Part shown: piece by piece, positions 1 to 9,331 of the stretch | Numbering within the stretch: position 1 is the first letter of the stretch | Layout: each line of letters opens with the position of its first letter | NCBI RefSeq assembly: GCF_006438845.1 | Contig: NZ_RCZJ01000005.1 | Coordinates: 62,001-126,000, forward strand | DNA length: 64,000 nt | DNA from: Variovorax ginsengisoli | GTDB taxonomy: Bacteria; Pseudomonadota; Gammaproteobacteria; Burkholderiales; Burkholderiaceae_C | Direction of reading: 5' to 3' | Notes under the pieces: model-generated | Database searches by the model: none | Seen by the model: the letters and a program-made list of their open reading frames with translations, nothing else | What the model was told of the DNA's origin: nothing | Translations under genes and position numbers: made by a program

Positions 1-1301
1 CGGGTCGCGATCGCCAGGCGCTCGAAGGCGGGGCGTGCGGAAGCGGTGATCGGTGTGCCGCCATCCTGCTGCGTGATCGTGGCGGGGTTGGCGTACTCGC
101 CGTTCACGCGAAACTCGAAGTGCAGGTGTGGGCCGGTGGCCCAGCCGGTAGCGCCCACGGCACCGATGAACTGGCTCTGATTCACGCTTTGGCCGACCTT
201 CACGTCGATGCGGCTCAGATGCGCGTAAACGGTCTGCTGGTTGTTGCGGTGCTTGACGATGACGATGTTCCCGTAGCCGTTCTGGCGGCCGGCGAACTCC
301 ACGACCCCATCGCCCACTGCGCGCACGGCCGTGCCGGTGGGGGCGGCGAAGTCGATGCCGTTGTGCTGGCGCCAGCTGTTCATGATGGGATGAATGCGCA
401 TCGCGAAGCCGCTGGAGATGCGCGAAAACTCGACCGGCGAGGCGAGGTAGGCGCGGACCAGGCTTTCACCGTTGGGGCGATAGTAGCCGCCCTTCTTGCC
501 AGGTTCCTGGAACCACATCGCCTGGTAGGTCTTGCCGTTGCTCTCGAACTCCGCCGACAAGACGCGACCGCTGCGCAGCGATTGCCCATCGGCCTCGAAG
601 GTTTCATAGACGACGGCGAAGCGGTCGCCCCGGCGCAGCGCGCGGAAGTCGACGTCGCTGCCGAAGATGTCGGCCAACTGGCTGGCGACGGCGTCGGGGA
701 TGCGGGCGTCGTCCGTGGCGGCGAACAGCGAGCTGCGCACCACGCCGCTGGCCAGTCGGCTGGCGGCGGTGAGCTGGTCGACTTCGGTGCGCACGCTGAA
801 GCCCTTGGCGCCGCGTGAGACGACCAGGCGCTTGAAGCCGCCGTCGCCGTCAGGAATCCAGCGCGCGCTCAGACGCTGCAGCGTGTTGTCGCGGGCCGCT
901 TCCGCGGTGACACTGCGGCCGGCGCGGCTGAGCAGCGCACCGCGTGCTTCGGCATTTCCTCGCACGAAGGCTGCGGCGGCCGGGTCGGCAATGCCCAAGC
1001 GCTTGAGGAGGGCCTCGATGGTGTCGATCGGGCGTGTGAGTTCGGTGCGGAACAGTGTGAAGTCGTGGCTGTCCAACGCCTCGGCCTGCTCGGCGGCAGC
1101 CAGCGGTTTGACAGCTTCGAGCACTTGCTGCACCGGCAGGTCGGACACATCCGGTCCGAGGGAAGCCACGGCGAAGGCGCCACCACCGGCGCACAGCAAC
1201 AAGGCGCCGATCGCGGTAGTGATCTGCTTGGGATAAGTGCGGAAGGTATGAGCCAGCCGCGAAGCCAGGAGCTCCTCGGCAGCGAGAATCGCGTTGATCA
1301 A
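1..1301 (-). CDS. M23 family peptidoglycan metallopeptidase (C-terminus beyond window)
   Basis: Cell-wall hydrolase that would cut peptide cross-links of peptidoglycan in the periplasm. The frame is open from the window edge to a TAG about 11 codons before the proposed TTG start at 1301. About 20 cytoplasmic residues precede one membrane segment (about residues 24-45), a long middle region follows, then a C-terminal LytM/M23 domain. Zinc ligands are visible: H313 and D317 in HNGIDF, and H394 in HLHF, with H392 as the probable catalytic His. All are intact, so it is probably an active enzyme. It is divergent from tyrS, an arrangement I know from other Burkholderiales. The TTG start is inferred because no ATG or GTG lies before the membrane segment. 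The last residues lie outside the window. Confidence 0.88.
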   Translation of the reverse strand, partial: MINAILAAEELLASRLAHTFRTYPKQITTAIGALLLCAGGGAFAVASLGPDVSDLPVQQVLEAVKPLAAAEQAEALDSHDFTLFRTELTRPIDTIEALLKRLGIADPAAAAFVRGNAEARGALLSRAGRSVTAEAARDNTLQRLSARWIPDGDGGFKRLVVSRGAKGFSVRTEVDQLTAASRLASGVVRSSLFAATDDARIPDAVASQLADIFGSDVDFRALRRGDRFAVVYETFEADGQSLRSGRVLSAEFESNGKTYQAMWFQEPGKKGGYYRPNGESLVRAYLASPVEFSRISSGFAMRIHPIMNSWRQHNGIDFAAPTGTAVRAVGDGVVEFAGRQNGYGNIVIVKHRNNQQTVYAHLSRIDVKVGQSVNQSQFIGAVGATGWATGPHLHFEFRVNGEYANPATITQQDGGTPITASARPAFERLAIAT

Positions 1302-1388
1302 CGTCGTAAAACCCTGTATCGGTCGGCAGGTCTACAGCGTAAGGCGCGCTTGGCGGGCTGTAGGACGGTGCGGAAGAAAAGCGCCGCT

Positions 1389-1394
1389 TAGAAT
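1389..1394 (+). promoter_or_regulatory. candidate -10 box (TAGAAT) for tyrS
   Basis: TAGAAT stands 66 nt before the tyrS start in the 159-nt gap between the divergent M23 and tyrS genes. No convincing -35 hexamer at standard spacing was found, so this is a pattern match only. A second AT-rich patch (TATAGC near 1421) is an alternative. Confidence 0.25.
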
Positions 1395-1460
1395 CCGACG
1401 CTTGTCAAAAGTCGGGCTCAGTATAGCTTCGGCAACCTCGAAAACTGCCAAAAAGTCCCA

Positions 1461-2693
1461 ATGAAGCCTGAGTTTGTTACATCCCAAAATCTTTCGGAAG
1501 GTGTAGGACGCGCGCTCGACATCTCGCTGCGCGGGGCCGACGAGCTGCTGCCGCAAGACGAGTGGGTCCGTAAGCTGCAGCGCGCCGAGACGACAGGCGT
1601 ACCGCTGCGCATCAAGCTGGGACTGGATCCGACGGCGCCTGACATCCACATCGGCCACACCGTCGTCCTCAACAAGATGAGGCAGTTGCAGGACCTGGGA
1701 CACACCGTGATCTTTCTGATCGGTGATTTCACCAGCACCATCGGCGACCCCTCCGGCCGCAACAGCACCCGTCCCCCGTTGACGCGTGAGCAGATCGAAG
1801 CCAACGCGCAGACCTACTACCGCCAGGCCAGTCTGGTGCTGGACCCGTCAAAGACAGAGATTCGCTACAACTCCGAATGGAGCGACCCGCTCGGCGCCCG
1901 CGGAATGATCCAGCTCGCCGCGAAATACACCGTCGCCCGAATGATGGAGCGCGACGACTTCACGAAGCGCTTCAAGGGCGGACAGTCCATCTCGGTGCAT
2001 GAGTTTCTCTACCCGTTGATGCAGGGCTACGATTCCGTCGCGCTGAAGTCCGACCTCGAATTGGGCGGGACCGACCAGAAGTTCAATCTGCTCGTGGGCC
2101 GTCATCTTCAGCAGGAATACGGTCAAGAGCCGCAGTGCATACTTACTATGCCCTTGCTGGAAGGTCTGGACGGCATTGAAAAGATGTCCAAGAGCAAGGG
2201 CAATTACATCGGCGTTGCCGAGGCGCCGAACTCGATGTTCGCCAAGGTCCTGTCGATCTCCGACACCCTGATGTGGCGTTGGTACACGTTGCTGAGCTTC
2301 CGGACCATGGCGGAGATCGAGGCGCTCCGCGCGGAGGTGGCGGGTGGGCGCAATCCGAAGGATGCGAAGGTGGCGCTCGCCAAGGAAATCACCATGCGTT
2401 TCCACAGCGCTGCCGCGGCCGAGGCGGCCGAGCAGGATTTCGTCAACCGCAGCAAGGGAGGCGTACCGGACGAGATTCCCGAGGTGGCGTTGACCGGTGC
2501 ACCGTTGGGCATCGCGCAACTGCTCAAGCAGGCGGGTCTGGCGCCTTCCACCTCCGAGGGCAATCGGCTGATCGACGGCGGCGGGGTGCGCGTGGACTCG
2601 GCGGTGATCAGCGACAAGGGACTGAAGCTGTCTGCGGGGAGCTACGTGGTTCAGGTAGGCAAGCGCAAGTTCGCGCGCGTTCTTCTGGGCTGA
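1461..2693 (+). CDS. tyrS: tyrosyl-tRNA synthetase
   Basis: Class I aminoacyl-tRNA synthetase that charges tRNA-Tyr with tyrosine in the cytoplasm, an essential step of translation. The 410-residue length is normal for the family. The Rossmann-fold signature HIGH occurs in PDIHIGHTV near residue 65, and the second class I signature KMSKS near residue 240. A C-terminal S4 RNA-binding domain carries the usual (L/I)-I-D-x-GG-V pattern ([13 protein letters not shown]). The ATG at 1461 leaves an N-terminal extension typical of proteobacterial TyrRS. It is transcribed alone, divergent from the M23 peptidase and convergent with the OmpA/FecR pair. Confidence 0.97.
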   Translation: MKPEFVTSQNLSEGVGRALDISLRGADELLPQDEWVRKLQRAETTGVPLRIKLGLDPTAPDIHIGHTVVLNKMRQLQDLGHTVIFLIGDFTSTIGDPSGRNSTRPPLTREQIEANAQTYYRQASLVLDPSKTEIRYNSEWSDPLGARGMIQLAAKYTVARMMERDDFTKRFKGGQSISVHEFLYPLMQGYDSVALKSDLELGGTDQKFNLLVGRHLQQEYGQEPQCILTMPLLEGLDGIEKMSKSKGNYIGVAEAPNSMFAKVLSISDTLMWRWYTLLSFRTMAEIEALRAEVAGGRNPKDAKVALAKEITMRFHSAAAAEAAEQDFVNRSKGGVPDEIPEVALTGAPLGIAQLLKQAGLAPSTSEGNRLIDGGGVRVDSAVISDKGLKLSAGSYVVQVGKRKFARVLLG

Positions 2694-2751
2694 AGCCAAC
2701 CAGCAGGTAGCGTCAGCCGGCGATTGGCCAGCACGGCAGCATTCGCGCCGC

Positions 2752-3354
2752 TCAGCGCACTTCGATCGTGACGCGTCGGTTGCGCGATTCCAGCGTTTCG
2801 TTCGGCGTCGATACGGCCAGATCGCGCTCGCCGCGGCCGATCGCCTGGATGCGCGATGGCGGAAAGCCACGGTCAGCGAACATCTGGCTCACCTGCTGGG
2901 CGCGCCGGCGCGACAGCTCGTCGTTTTGTTCAGCGCTGCCGATGGTGTCGGTGTGACCCGTCACGAAGATCTCGCCGCCGCTTCGCGCCGTGGCCGCCGC
3001 CAGCGCCTCGGTGAGAGTCGTCTGCGATTCGCCGGCGAGCGCGGTGCCGCCGGTATCGAAATACACCGTATAGCGCTGCGGCTTCGGGGGCACCAAATCG
3101 AACAGGCTGCGATTCTCTGCCTGAAGCCGCGCGGGGTCGGCCTCGTCGACCACTGGCGCTCCCGTCGCGCCGCGTGCAGCGGTGGCGCGCTGATAGGGTC
3201 TTGCGAGCGTTTCCTGACCACCGTTCGCGCTGACCACCACGGCCGACGGCCGACCGTCGGCTTGCGGCAGCAGCACCACCCGTGTGGCGGGCGTGGAACA
3301 GGCGACGAGCAGCACGCTCGCCGACACAACGGCGAGAAGGCGACGCAGGGTCAC
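2752..3354 (-). CDS. OmpA-family lipoprotein
   Basis: Two hundred residues. The N-terminus is a lipoprotein signal ending in a lipobox (LLVAC, Cys about residue 19). The C-terminal half is an OmpA-like peptidoglycan-binding domain (about residues 95-200) with the family pattern VTGHTDTIGSAEQNDELSRR and the closing NRRVTIEVR. It is therefore predicted to be outer-membrane anchored and to contact peptidoglycan through the OmpA domain. The start codon overlaps the stop of the upstream FecR-domain gene by 4 nt, so the two are translationally coupled. No beta-barrel region is present, so it is a Pal-like protein rather than a porin. Its specific role is unknown. Confidence 0.88.
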   Translation of the reverse strand: MTLRRLLAVVSASVLLVACSTPATRVVLLPQADGRPSAVVVSANGGQETLARPYQRATAARGATGAPVVDEADPARLQAENRSLFDLVPPKPQRYTVYFDTGGTALAGESQTTLTEALAAATARSGGEIFVTGHTDTIGSAEQNDELSRRRAQQVSQMFADRGFPPSRIQAIGRGERDLAVSTPNETLESRNRRVTIEVR

Positions 3355-3818
3355 GGCTGGGCGTCGGCCTGCACGATGAAGTCGGTGCCGCGGATGCCGA
3401 TGGTCGCGGTCTGGGTCTCGACCCGGACGGCGTCAGGGTGCGATTTGCCGATCAGGCCCGTGATCATGCGCATCGAGCCGCGCAGCAGCGACACCAGCAA
3501 TCCGCCGTCCTGCGTGGTGGCATCGAAGTGGAACTCCTTCACGTCGAGCCTCGACGAAGGCCCCACCACCATCGTGGTGCCGTCGCGCAGCACCACGCTG
3601 GCAGCGGAGTCGGGGCCCGTCAGGATTCGGTCGATGGGCGAGAGCACGTCCCCGGGCGCCGCCACGCGCGGCGTGCCGCTGGCGCCGAGCAATTTCACAT
3701 CGCCGCGAACCGACTTGACGGTGCCGGCCTGCTGCTCGGCGGGCACGGCGTTCTGGGCGGAAGCGATGCCGCTCAAAAGGGTCAACGTGCAAAGCGCGGT
3801 CAGAGTTCGGTTTTTCAT
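3351..3818 (-). CDS. secreted FecR-domain protein
   Basis: A 155-residue protein with a cleavable signal peptide (cleavage probably after ASA, residues 19-21) followed by a FecR domain (about residues 30-150; typical VRGDV, SAASVVLRDGT and IGIRGTDF elements). Classical FecR is an inner-membrane anti-sigma protein. Here there is no transmembrane or cytoplasmic anti-sigma part, so this is a free periplasmic or exported FecR domain of unknown role. It overlaps the OmpA-like lipoprotein gene by 4 nt. The ATG at 3818 is chosen because the signal peptide follows directly. The frame stays open far upstream, but that stretch lies opposite the metal exporter and dtd. Confidence 0.85.
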   Translation of the reverse strand: MKNRTLTALCTLTLLSGIASAQNAVPAEQQAGTVKSVRGDVKLLGASGTPRVAAPGDVLSPIDRILTGPDSAASVVLRDGTTMVVGPSSRLDVKEFHFDATTQDGGLLVSLLRGSMRMITGLIGKSHPDAVRVETQTATIGIRGTDFIVQADAQP

Positions 3819-3938
3819 GGTCGCTCCGGAAGGTGTGTGACAGGGAGGCCCGACATGGTAAGCCACGCGCCGCTTCGACGCGGTGCACCGCGATAATTCA
3901 AGTCCCGACTGCGTCCTAGTACCGCGTTCATTCTTCCC

Positions 3939-4874
3939 ATGCCTCCCGACCGACCCGTTCGCCGTACCCCCTGGGGGCCTTCGGCGCTGCTGCGACTTTC
4001 GATTGCCGTCGCGCTGCTGACCATCGTGCTGAAAGGCGCCGCGGGCTACATCACCAACTCCATGGGCCTCATTTCCGACGCCATGGAGTCTTTCGTCAAC
4101 CTCGCCAGCGCCATGTTCGCGCTGGCGATGGTGACCATCGCCGCACGGCCGGCCGACGACGACCATCCCTACGGCCATCACAAGGCCGAATATTTCTCCT
4201 CGGGGTTCGAAGGCATCCTGATCGTCGGCGCGGCGCTGGCGATCGGCTGGGTCGCAGTCACGCGGCTGCTCGCGCCTCAGCCGCTGGAGCAGCTGGGCTG
4301 GGGACTGGCGTTGTCGGTCGTGAGCTCCGCTTTCAATGCGGGCCTGGCGTTCATGCTGTTCCGCGCCGCGCGCGAGCACCGGTCGATCGCGCTCGAGGCC
4401 GACGGCCGGCACCTGGTCACGGACGTCTGGACCTCCGCCGCGGTGGTCGTGGGCATCGTCGCGGTGCACTTCACTGGATGGCTCTGGCTCGATCCGCTGC
4501 TGGCCATTGGCGTCGCGCTGAACATCGTGCGCGAGGGCGCCAAGCTGGTGTGGCGTTCGTCGCAGGGTCTCATGGACCAGGCGCTCGAGCCTGAATCCCT
4601 GGCAGCGCTGCAGGCCACACTGACGCGCTTCGGCGCGCAGCCTGATGGCGGGCGCCTGCGTTTCGACGACATCGCGACCCGCCGCGCCGGCCAGCGCCGT
4701 TTCGCGGATCTCCACATGCACGTGCCAGGCGACTGGTCGCTTCAGCGTGCAGCAGGGCTGCGCGATGCGGTGGAGCAGGCGCTCATGGATGCGGTGCCTG
4801 GCCTGCGCGTGACGATCCAGCTGCTGCCGCTGGACATGGAAGCACGTGCCGTTCAGATGGCCGAGCACGAATGA
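3939..4874 (+). CDS. cation diffusion facilitator metal exporter (FieF/CzcD family)
   Basis: Inner-membrane proton/metal antiporter of the CDF family, 311 residues, likely exporting divalent metal such as Zn or Fe. Six membrane segments can be traced between about residues 20 and 205, with metal-site motifs SDAMES in TM2 and HLVTDVW (HxxxD) in TM5. The cytoplasmic C-terminal dimerisation domain (about 215-300) carries [11 protein letters not shown]. The loop after TM2 has the [11 protein letters not shown] signature. It is not His-rich, unlike the second CDF protein in this window (dmeF). Metal specificity cannot be read from the sequence. dtd follows 34 nt downstream on the same strand. Confidence 0.9.
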   Translation: MPPDRPVRRTPWGPSALLRLSIAVALLTIVLKGAAGYITNSMGLISDAMESFVNLASAMFALAMVTIAARPADDDHPYGHHKAEYFSSGFEGILIVGAALAIGWVAVTRLLAPQPLEQLGWGLALSVVSSAFNAGLAFMLFRAAREHRSIALEADGRHLVTDVWTSAAVVVGIVAVHFTGWLWLDPLLAIGVALNIVREGAKLVWRSSQGLMDQALEPESLAALQATLTRFGAQPDGGRLRFDDIATRRAGQRRFADLHMHVPGDWSLQRAAGLRDAVEQALMDAVPGLRVTIQLLPLDMEARAVQMAEHE

Positions 4875-4908
4875 CCCGCGCATCGGCCGCCTCCTTGGAG
4901 AACGCTGC

Positions 4909-5352
4909 ATGATGGTCGTGTTGCAGCGCGTGCGACAGGCGCACGTCGACGTCGCAGGCCAGACTGTCGGCGCTATCGGCCCCGGCCTGCTGGTGCTGCT
5001 GTGCGCCGAGCGCGGCGACACCGACGCCGTGGCCGACCGAATGCTGTCCAAGCTTCTCAAGCTGCGCATCTTCTCGGACGATGCCGGCAAGATGAATCGC
5101 AGCGTGCAGGACACTGGCGGCGGGCTGTTGCTGGTGAGCCAATTCACGCTGGCCGCAGACGTGAGCGGCGGCAACCGGCCGAGCTTCACGCAGGCCGCGC
5201 CGCCCGATGAAGGGCGGCGGCTCTACGACCTGTTCGTGACTCGCGCCCGGGCTGCGCATCCCGTCGTCGCAACCGGCGTGTTCGCTGCCGACATGCAGGT
5301 GCATCTGGTCAACGACGGCCCGGTGACCATTCCGCTGCAGATGACGGCGTAA
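4909..5352 (+). CDS. dtd: D-aminoacyl-tRNA deacylase
   Basis: Proofreading enzyme that hydrolyses D-amino acids (and glycine mischarged on tRNA-Ala) from tRNA. It has 147 residues, the usual size. The two active-site motifs are present: SQFTLAAD near residue 79 and the cis-Gly-Pro motif NDGPVT near residue 137. The start was placed at ATG 4909 (or the adjacent ATG 4912) because a TTGGAG ribosome-binding site lies 8 nt upstream and homologous proteins begin just before VVLQRV. An in-frame start at 4846 would overlap the upstream transporter gene and add 21 residues not expected in the family. It is convergent with ybeY, 12 nt away. Confidence 0.95.
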   Translation: MMVVLQRVRQAHVDVAGQTVGAIGPGLLVLLCAERGDTDAVADRMLSKLLKLRIFSDDAGKMNRSVQDTGGGLLLVSQFTLAADVSGGNRPSFTQAAPPDEGRRLYDLFVTRARAAHPVVATGVFAADMQVHLVNDGPVTIPLQMTA

Positions 5353-5364
5353 CGCCGCCTGCGA

Positions 5365-5823
5365 CTATTTGCCGTAAGGGCTGCGAATGCCCATCTCGGC
5401 AAGGATCTCGATCTCGTACGCTTCCATCTCGTCCGCGTCGGCATCACCGGTCTCGTGGTCCCAACCCTGCGCGTGCAGCGTGCCGTGCACCAGCAGGTGC
5501 GCGTAGTGGTCGGCCAGCGTCTTGCGGTTTTCTTTGGCTTCGCGCGCCACCACCGGTGCGCACAGCACCAGGTCGGCCATCACGATGGGTGCCTGCGCAT
5601 AGTCGAAGGTCAGCACGTTGGTCGCGTAGTCCTTGCCGCGGAACTCGCGGTTGAGCTGCTGGCCTTCGTCCGCGTCGACGATGCGCACGGTGATCTCGCC
5701 ATCGATGTCCAGCGCATGCCGGATCCAGCGCGTGACGCGGTGGCGTGGCAGCGCGGCGCGGTGCCGCGCCACGCCGTCGAAGCGCCCGAACTGCAACGAC
5801 AGGGACAGCGCCGGCAATGCCAT
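5365..5823 (-). CDS. ybeY: endoribonuclease YbeY (rRNA maturation factor)
   Basis: Metal-dependent endoribonuclease involved in 16S rRNA 3'-end maturation and ribosome quality control. About 152 residues, with the diagnostic zinc-binding motif [11 protein letters not shown] (H-G-x2-H-x2-G-x-D-H) near residue 118. The ATG at 5823 overlaps the stop of the upstream PhoH-like gene in a TGATG junction. A GTG one codon earlier is also possible. The ybeZ(phoH)-ybeY pair is conserved in proteobacteria, and the coupling here agrees with a shared role in RNA metabolism. Confidence 0.95.
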   Translation of the reverse strand: MALPALSLSLQFGRFDGVARHRAALPRHRVTRWIRHALDIDGEITVRIVDADEGQQLNREFRGKDYATNVLTFDYAQAPIVMADLVLCAPVVAREAKENRKTLADHYAHLLVHGTLHAQGWDHETGDADADEMEAYEIEILAEMGIRSPYGK

Positions 5824-6770
5824 CACTCGGCGACGCCGCGCTTGCGTTGCCCGTCGTACGCATCGACGATGCGCGCCACCAGCGGATGCCGAACCACGTC
5901 GGCGCTGCTGAAGCGCGTGATCGCGATGCCCTTGACGCGCTTGAGCACGCGCTCGGCGTCGATGAGGCCCGACAGCTGCGACTTCGGCAGGTCGATCTGG
6001 CTCACGTCGCCGGTGACGACGGCCTTGGCGCCGAAGCCGATGCGCGTGAGGAACATCTTCATCTGCTCGGGCGTGGTGTTCTGCGCCTCGTCGAGGATGA
6101 CGAAGGCGTTGTTCAGGGTGCGCCCGCGCATGAAGGCCAGTGGCGCGATTTCCAGCGCGTTGCGCTCGAAGGCCTTCTGCACCTTGTCGTAGCCCATCAG
6201 GTCGTGCAGCGCGTCGTACAGCGGCCGCAGGTAGGGGTCGACCTTCTGCGACAGGTCGCCCGGCAGGAAGCCGAGCCGCTCGCCGGCCTCCACCGCTGGC
6301 CGCGTGAGCACGATGCGCTGCACCGCGCTGCGTTCCAAAGCGTCGACCGCGCAGGCCACGGCGAGGTAGGTTTTGCCCGTGCCTGCCGGTCCGATGCCGA
6401 AGGTGATGTCGTGCTTCGCGATGTGATCGAGGTAGGCCGCCTGCGTCGGCGTGCGCGCGCGCAGGTCGGCGCGCCGGGTGACGAGCATCGGACCGGTTTC
6501 GCCGTCTGCGGTCATGCCCGAATCGCTGGCCAGCGTGAGCTGCACCACGGCCGGGTCGATCGGCCGCTCTGCGATTTCATACAGCGCCTGCAAGACTTCC
6601 ATCGCCTGGTCGGCGATGGCCTTGGGGCCGTCGACCTTGAACTGCTCGTGGCGGTGCGCGATCGTCACGCCCAGCGTGTCCTCGATGCGGCGCAGGTGCT
6701 CGTCGAGCGGGCCGCACAGGTGGCCGAGGCGCACGTTGTTGAGGGGCTTGAAGGTGTGGCGAACGATCAA
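5823..6770 (-). CDS. ybeZ: PhoH-family ATPase (YbeZ)
   Basis: Cytoplasmic P-loop ATPase/putative RNA helicase partner of YbeY. It has 315 residues. The PhoH domain carries Walker A GPAGTGKT near residue 124 and Walker B VILDEAQN near residue 227. An N-terminal KH-like region (about residues 10-75) is usual in YbeZ. The best start is TTG at 6770, giving MIVRHTFKP; no ATG or GTG suits. The frame continues open upstream, but that part is opposite ruvA. Only 30 nt separate this start from the ruvA start on the other strand, so the two 5' leaders must overlap. Confidence 0.92.
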   Translation of the reverse strand: MIVRHTFKPLNNVRLGHLCGPLDEHLRRIEDTLGVTIAHRHEQFKVDGPKAIADQAMEVLQALYEIAERPIDPAVVQLTLASDSGMTADGETGPMLVTRRADLRARTPTQAAYLDHIAKHDITFGIGPAGTGKTYLAVACAVDALERSAVQRIVLTRPAVEAGERLGFLPGDLSQKVDPYLRPLYDALHDLMGYDKVQKAFERNALEIAPLAFMRGRTLNNAFVILDEAQNTTPEQMKMFLTRIGFGAKAVVTGDVSQIDLPKSQLSGLIDAERVLKRVKGIAITRFSSADVVRHPLVARIVDAYDGQRKRGVAE

Positions 6771-6778
6771 AGGATAAT
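6748..6778 (+). promoter_or_regulatory. candidate promoter of ruvA
   Basis: TTGAAG (6748-6753) and GATAAT (6773-6778) are separated by 19 nt and sit just upstream of ruvA. An AAGGA ribosome-binding site follows 6 nt before the ATG. The -35 element lies inside the first codons of the divergent phoH-like gene. Consensus match only. Confidence 0.35.
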
Positions 6779-6800
6779 TCCGGGCTCTTGAAGGACACCC

Positions 6801-7373
6801 ATGATAGGCAAATTGACCGGCACGCTGGCCGAACGCAATCCACCGCAGGTGGTCGTCGACTGCAACGGCGTCGGTTACGAGGTCGATGTGCCGATGAGCA
6901 CGTTCTACAACCTGCCGCACACCGGTGAGCGCGTGTCGCTGCTGACGCACTTCGTGGTGCGCGAAGACGCGCAGATTCTCTACGGCTTCGGCACGCACGA
7001 AGAGCGTGCCGCCTTCCGCCAGCTCATCAAGATATCCGGCATCGGTCCGCGGATGGCGCTGGGCGTGCTCTCGGGCCTGAGCGTGGGCGAACTGGCGCAG
7101 ATCGTCACGCTGCAGGACGCCGGTCGGCTGGTGAAGATCCCCGGCATCGGCAAGAAGACCGCCGAGCGATTGCTGCTCGAACTCAAGGGCAAGCTGGGCG
7201 CCGACCTCGCGCTGCCCGCGCATGCGGCCACCGACGCGCAGGCCGACATCCTTCAGGCGCTGATCGCTCTGGGCTACAGCGACAAGGAAGCGTCGGCCGC
7301 GCTCAAGGCCCTGCCGAAGGACGCGAGCGTGAGCGACGGTATCAAGCTGGCGCTGCGGGCACTGGCGAAGTGA
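6801..7373 (+). CDS. ruvA: Holliday junction DNA helicase subunit RuvA
   Basis: Tetrameric protein that binds four-way DNA junctions and loads the RuvB motor for branch migration in recombination and repair. It has 190 residues, normal length. The N-terminal OB fold (MIGKLTGTL...) is followed by two helix-hairpin-helix motifs ([10 protein letters not shown] near residue 77 and [12 protein letters not shown] near 112), and the C-terminal RuvB-binding domain III (about 145-190). The ATG at 6801 has a good AAGGA site. Unlike in many bacteria, ruvB is not adjacent: it lies about 6.9 kb downstream, with a minus-strand lipid operon in between. Confidence 0.97.
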   Translation: MIGKLTGTLAERNPPQVVVDCNGVGYEVDVPMSTFYNLPHTGERVSLLTHFVVREDAQILYGFGTHEERAAFRQLIKISGIGPRMALGVLSGLSVGELAQIVTLQDAGRLVKIPGIGKKTAERLLLELKGKLGADLALPAHAATDAQADILQALIALGYSDKEASAALKALPKDASVSDGIKLALRALAK

Positions 7374-8365
7374 CGAGCCGGGGCCGGTGGCACGCCCGCA
7401 TGCAGCGCATGTCGGCGACAGCGCGCACCGTCTATCCACGCGGCGAAGCCCCGCGCTGGGTGTCGCTCTGGCAACGGCTCGATCCGCGCCAGGATTCGCC
7501 CGAAGGCGATGCGCTGCTGGTCCGAACGGCACTGCTGTGCAGCGTGCCGATCATGCTGGCGCATGGCGTGGCCGCGCTGATGTATGGCCACTCGGCAATG
7601 CTCACCCCGGGGGGCTTCATCGACATGCCGGGCGCCTGCGCATGGCTCACGGCGACGGGCAGTTTTGCGCTGGCCCTGGCCGCCGTCGATTGGCTGATGG
7701 CCGAAGACCGCGCGGCGCGTCAGTCGCAGCCGCGCAGCATCACGACCACGCACACCATCTGGCGCGCACCGGGCCAGCCGTTGCGCCAGGTCGAACTCAA
7801 GACGACGCTGCCGCCGGTGCCGCCCTCTACAACCGGCAGCTATCGGCTGCGTGCCGGTTGCCTGATCGTCGCCGGCATCGCTTGCGCCTCGGCACTGGTC
7901 GGGCGCGCGCTGCTGGCGCTGGGGCTCGACGCCTTTGCGCGGCCGGTGATCGCCTTCGCGTCACGTGCCGAATGGCCCTTGTGGCCGCTTCAGATGACTT
8001 GGCCCTGGCTGCTTCAGTTCGCACGCGACGACTTCGTGCTTGGGTTGATCGTCATCGGCGTGGCGCTTTTCTTCCTTTCGCAAGTTCTGTCATGGCGCAA
8101 GGTGCGCGGCGCCTGGCTGCCGCTGGCTCTGATCGCGCCGGTGCTGGTGGCGTTGAGCCATCTCGGGTCGGCGGCCTACGACTTCGCCGCCGCACGCGGA
8201 CTCGGCGGGCTTCGCGATGCGGACCTGCTCATCGCGCTGGCGAGCGACCCGGGGCGCCACAATTTCTATACCTTCCTGAGCCTGTGGGTGGCCATCGGCT
8301 GCGTCGCGGTCGTTCTTCCGCTGTGCTACCTGGCCTGTCGTGGGACAACGCTGAGCGACGACTGA
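7370..8365 (+). CDS. multi-pass membrane protein of unknown function
   Basis: I do not recognise a family. With the GTG start overlapping the ruvA stop by 4 nt it is 331 residues. ATGs at 7400 and 7409 would remove the first 10-13 residues. About six hydrophobic segments can be traced (around residues 52-72, 95-112, 160-185, 222-240, 247-268 and 302-325), with a short charged loop rich in Thr and Pro near 120-155. No catalytic motif is evident. The coupling to ruvA suggests co-transcription, but a functional link is not implied. It is convergent with the cdsA-like gene, 7 nt away. Confidence 0.7.
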   Translation: MTSRGRWHARMQRMSATARTVYPRGEAPRWVSLWQRLDPRQDSPEGDALLVRTALLCSVPIMLAHGVAALMYGHSAMLTPGGFIDMPGACAWLTATGSFALALAAVDWLMAEDRAARQSQPRSITTTHTIWRAPGQPLRQVELKTTLPPVPPSTTGSYRLRAGCLIVAGIACASALVGRALLALGLDAFARPVIAFASRAEWPLWPLQMTWPWLLQFARDDFVLGLIVIGVALFFLSQVLSWRKVRGAWLPLALIAPVLVALSHLGSAAYDFAAARGLGGLRDADLLIALASDPGRHNFYTFLSLWVAIGCVAVVLPLCYLACRGTTLSDD

Positions 8366-8372
8366 GCCGCGC

Positions 8373-9326
8373 TCAGGGCACCCACCAATAGCGCAGCGCG
8401 TGAAAGAAGACGGGCGCGGCGAACACCACCGAATCGAGCCGGTCGAGCATGCCGCCGTGGCCTTCGATCATGTGGCCCCAGTCCTTCACGCCGCGGTCGC
8501 GCTTGATGGCCGACATCACCAGGCCGCCGAAGAAGCCCATGAGGCAGATGGTCAGCGCCATCAGCGCCGCTTGCCAGGGCGTGAAAGGCGTGGCCCATGA
8601 CAGCGCGGCGCCGAGCGCAGTGGCACTCGCCACACCGCCGATCAGCCCTTCCCACGTCTTCGATGGCGACAACTCGGGCGCGACCTTGCGCCTTCCCAAC
8701 AGCTTGCCCCACACGTACTGCAGCACGTCACTGCCCTGCACCACGATCACCAGGAAGGCGATGAGCAGCAGATTGCGCCCTTCGAAGCCGGGGATCTGCA
8801 GCGTGAGCAGGGCCGGCACGTGGCTGATGCAGAACACGCAGACCATCAGGCCCCACTGGATCTTCGACGTGCGTTCGAGAAAGCGCTGGGTGTCGCCGCC
8901 CACCGCCGCGAGGATCGGTAGCACGAGGAACGCGTAGACCGGGATGAAGATCGCGTACAGCCCGTACCAGTCGATCCAGATCAGGAAGTACTGCACCGGC
9001 AGCGCGATGAAGAAGGCGACGGCGATGGCGGCGTGATCGCCGCGCCGGGTGTACGCCAGGCTCATGAACTCGCGCAACGCGTAGAACGAGATCAGATAGA
9101 ACAGCACGATCACGCCGCTCTTGCCGAAGGCGAAGGACAGGCCGATGACCGCCACCATCACCCACCATGCATTGACGCGCGAGTTCAGGTTGTCGATGAC
9201 CGAGTGCGGCTGGCCGCGGGCCACCCGCCATTTCAGCAGCGCGCCGATGGCCGAGGCGAGCACCAGCACGCCGAAGACGCCGCCGAAGAGCATCAGCGTG
9301 GTGTGGGTCGAAGCAGAGATGTTCAT
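8373..9326 (-). CDS. phosphatidate cytidylyltransferase (CdsA/YnbB-like)
   Basis: Inner-membrane enzyme that would make CDP-diacylglycerol from CTP and phosphatidic acid. It has 317 residues and about eight hydrophobic segments. The family signature is complete near residue 275: S-x-I-K-R-x4-K-D, then E-G-H-G-G-x-x-D-R-x-D. It is the last gene of a six-gene operon (starting at 14202) that also holds a CDP-alcohol phosphotransferase. This suggests a paralog dedicated to that pathway, as E. coli YnbB is to YnbA, rather than the housekeeping CdsA. The housekeeping copy cannot be checked from this window. The ATG at 9326 lies 5 nt after the stop of the acyltransferase gene. Confidence 0.9.
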   Translation of the reverse strand: MNISASTHTTLMLFGGVFGVLVLASAIGALLKWRVARGQPHSVIDNLNSRVNAWWVMVAVIGLSFAFGKSGVIVLFYLISFYALREFMSLAYTRRGDHAAIAVAFFIALPVQYFLIWIDWYGLYAIFIPVYAFLVLPILAAVGGDTQRFLERTSKIQWGLMVCVFCISHVPALLTLQIPGFEGRNLLLIAFLVIVVQGSDVLQYVWGKLLGRRKVAPELSPSKTWEGLIGGVASATALGAALSWATPFTPWQAALMALTICLMGFFGGLVMSAIKRDRGVKDWGHMIEGHGGMLDRLDSVVFAAPVFFHALRYWWVP

Positions 9327-9331
9327 GGCGC

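Noticed and set aside
3819-5189. N-terminal extension of the FecR-domain frame
   Set aside because: The extension is antisense to the CDF exporter and dtd; a proper signal peptide starts at 3818.
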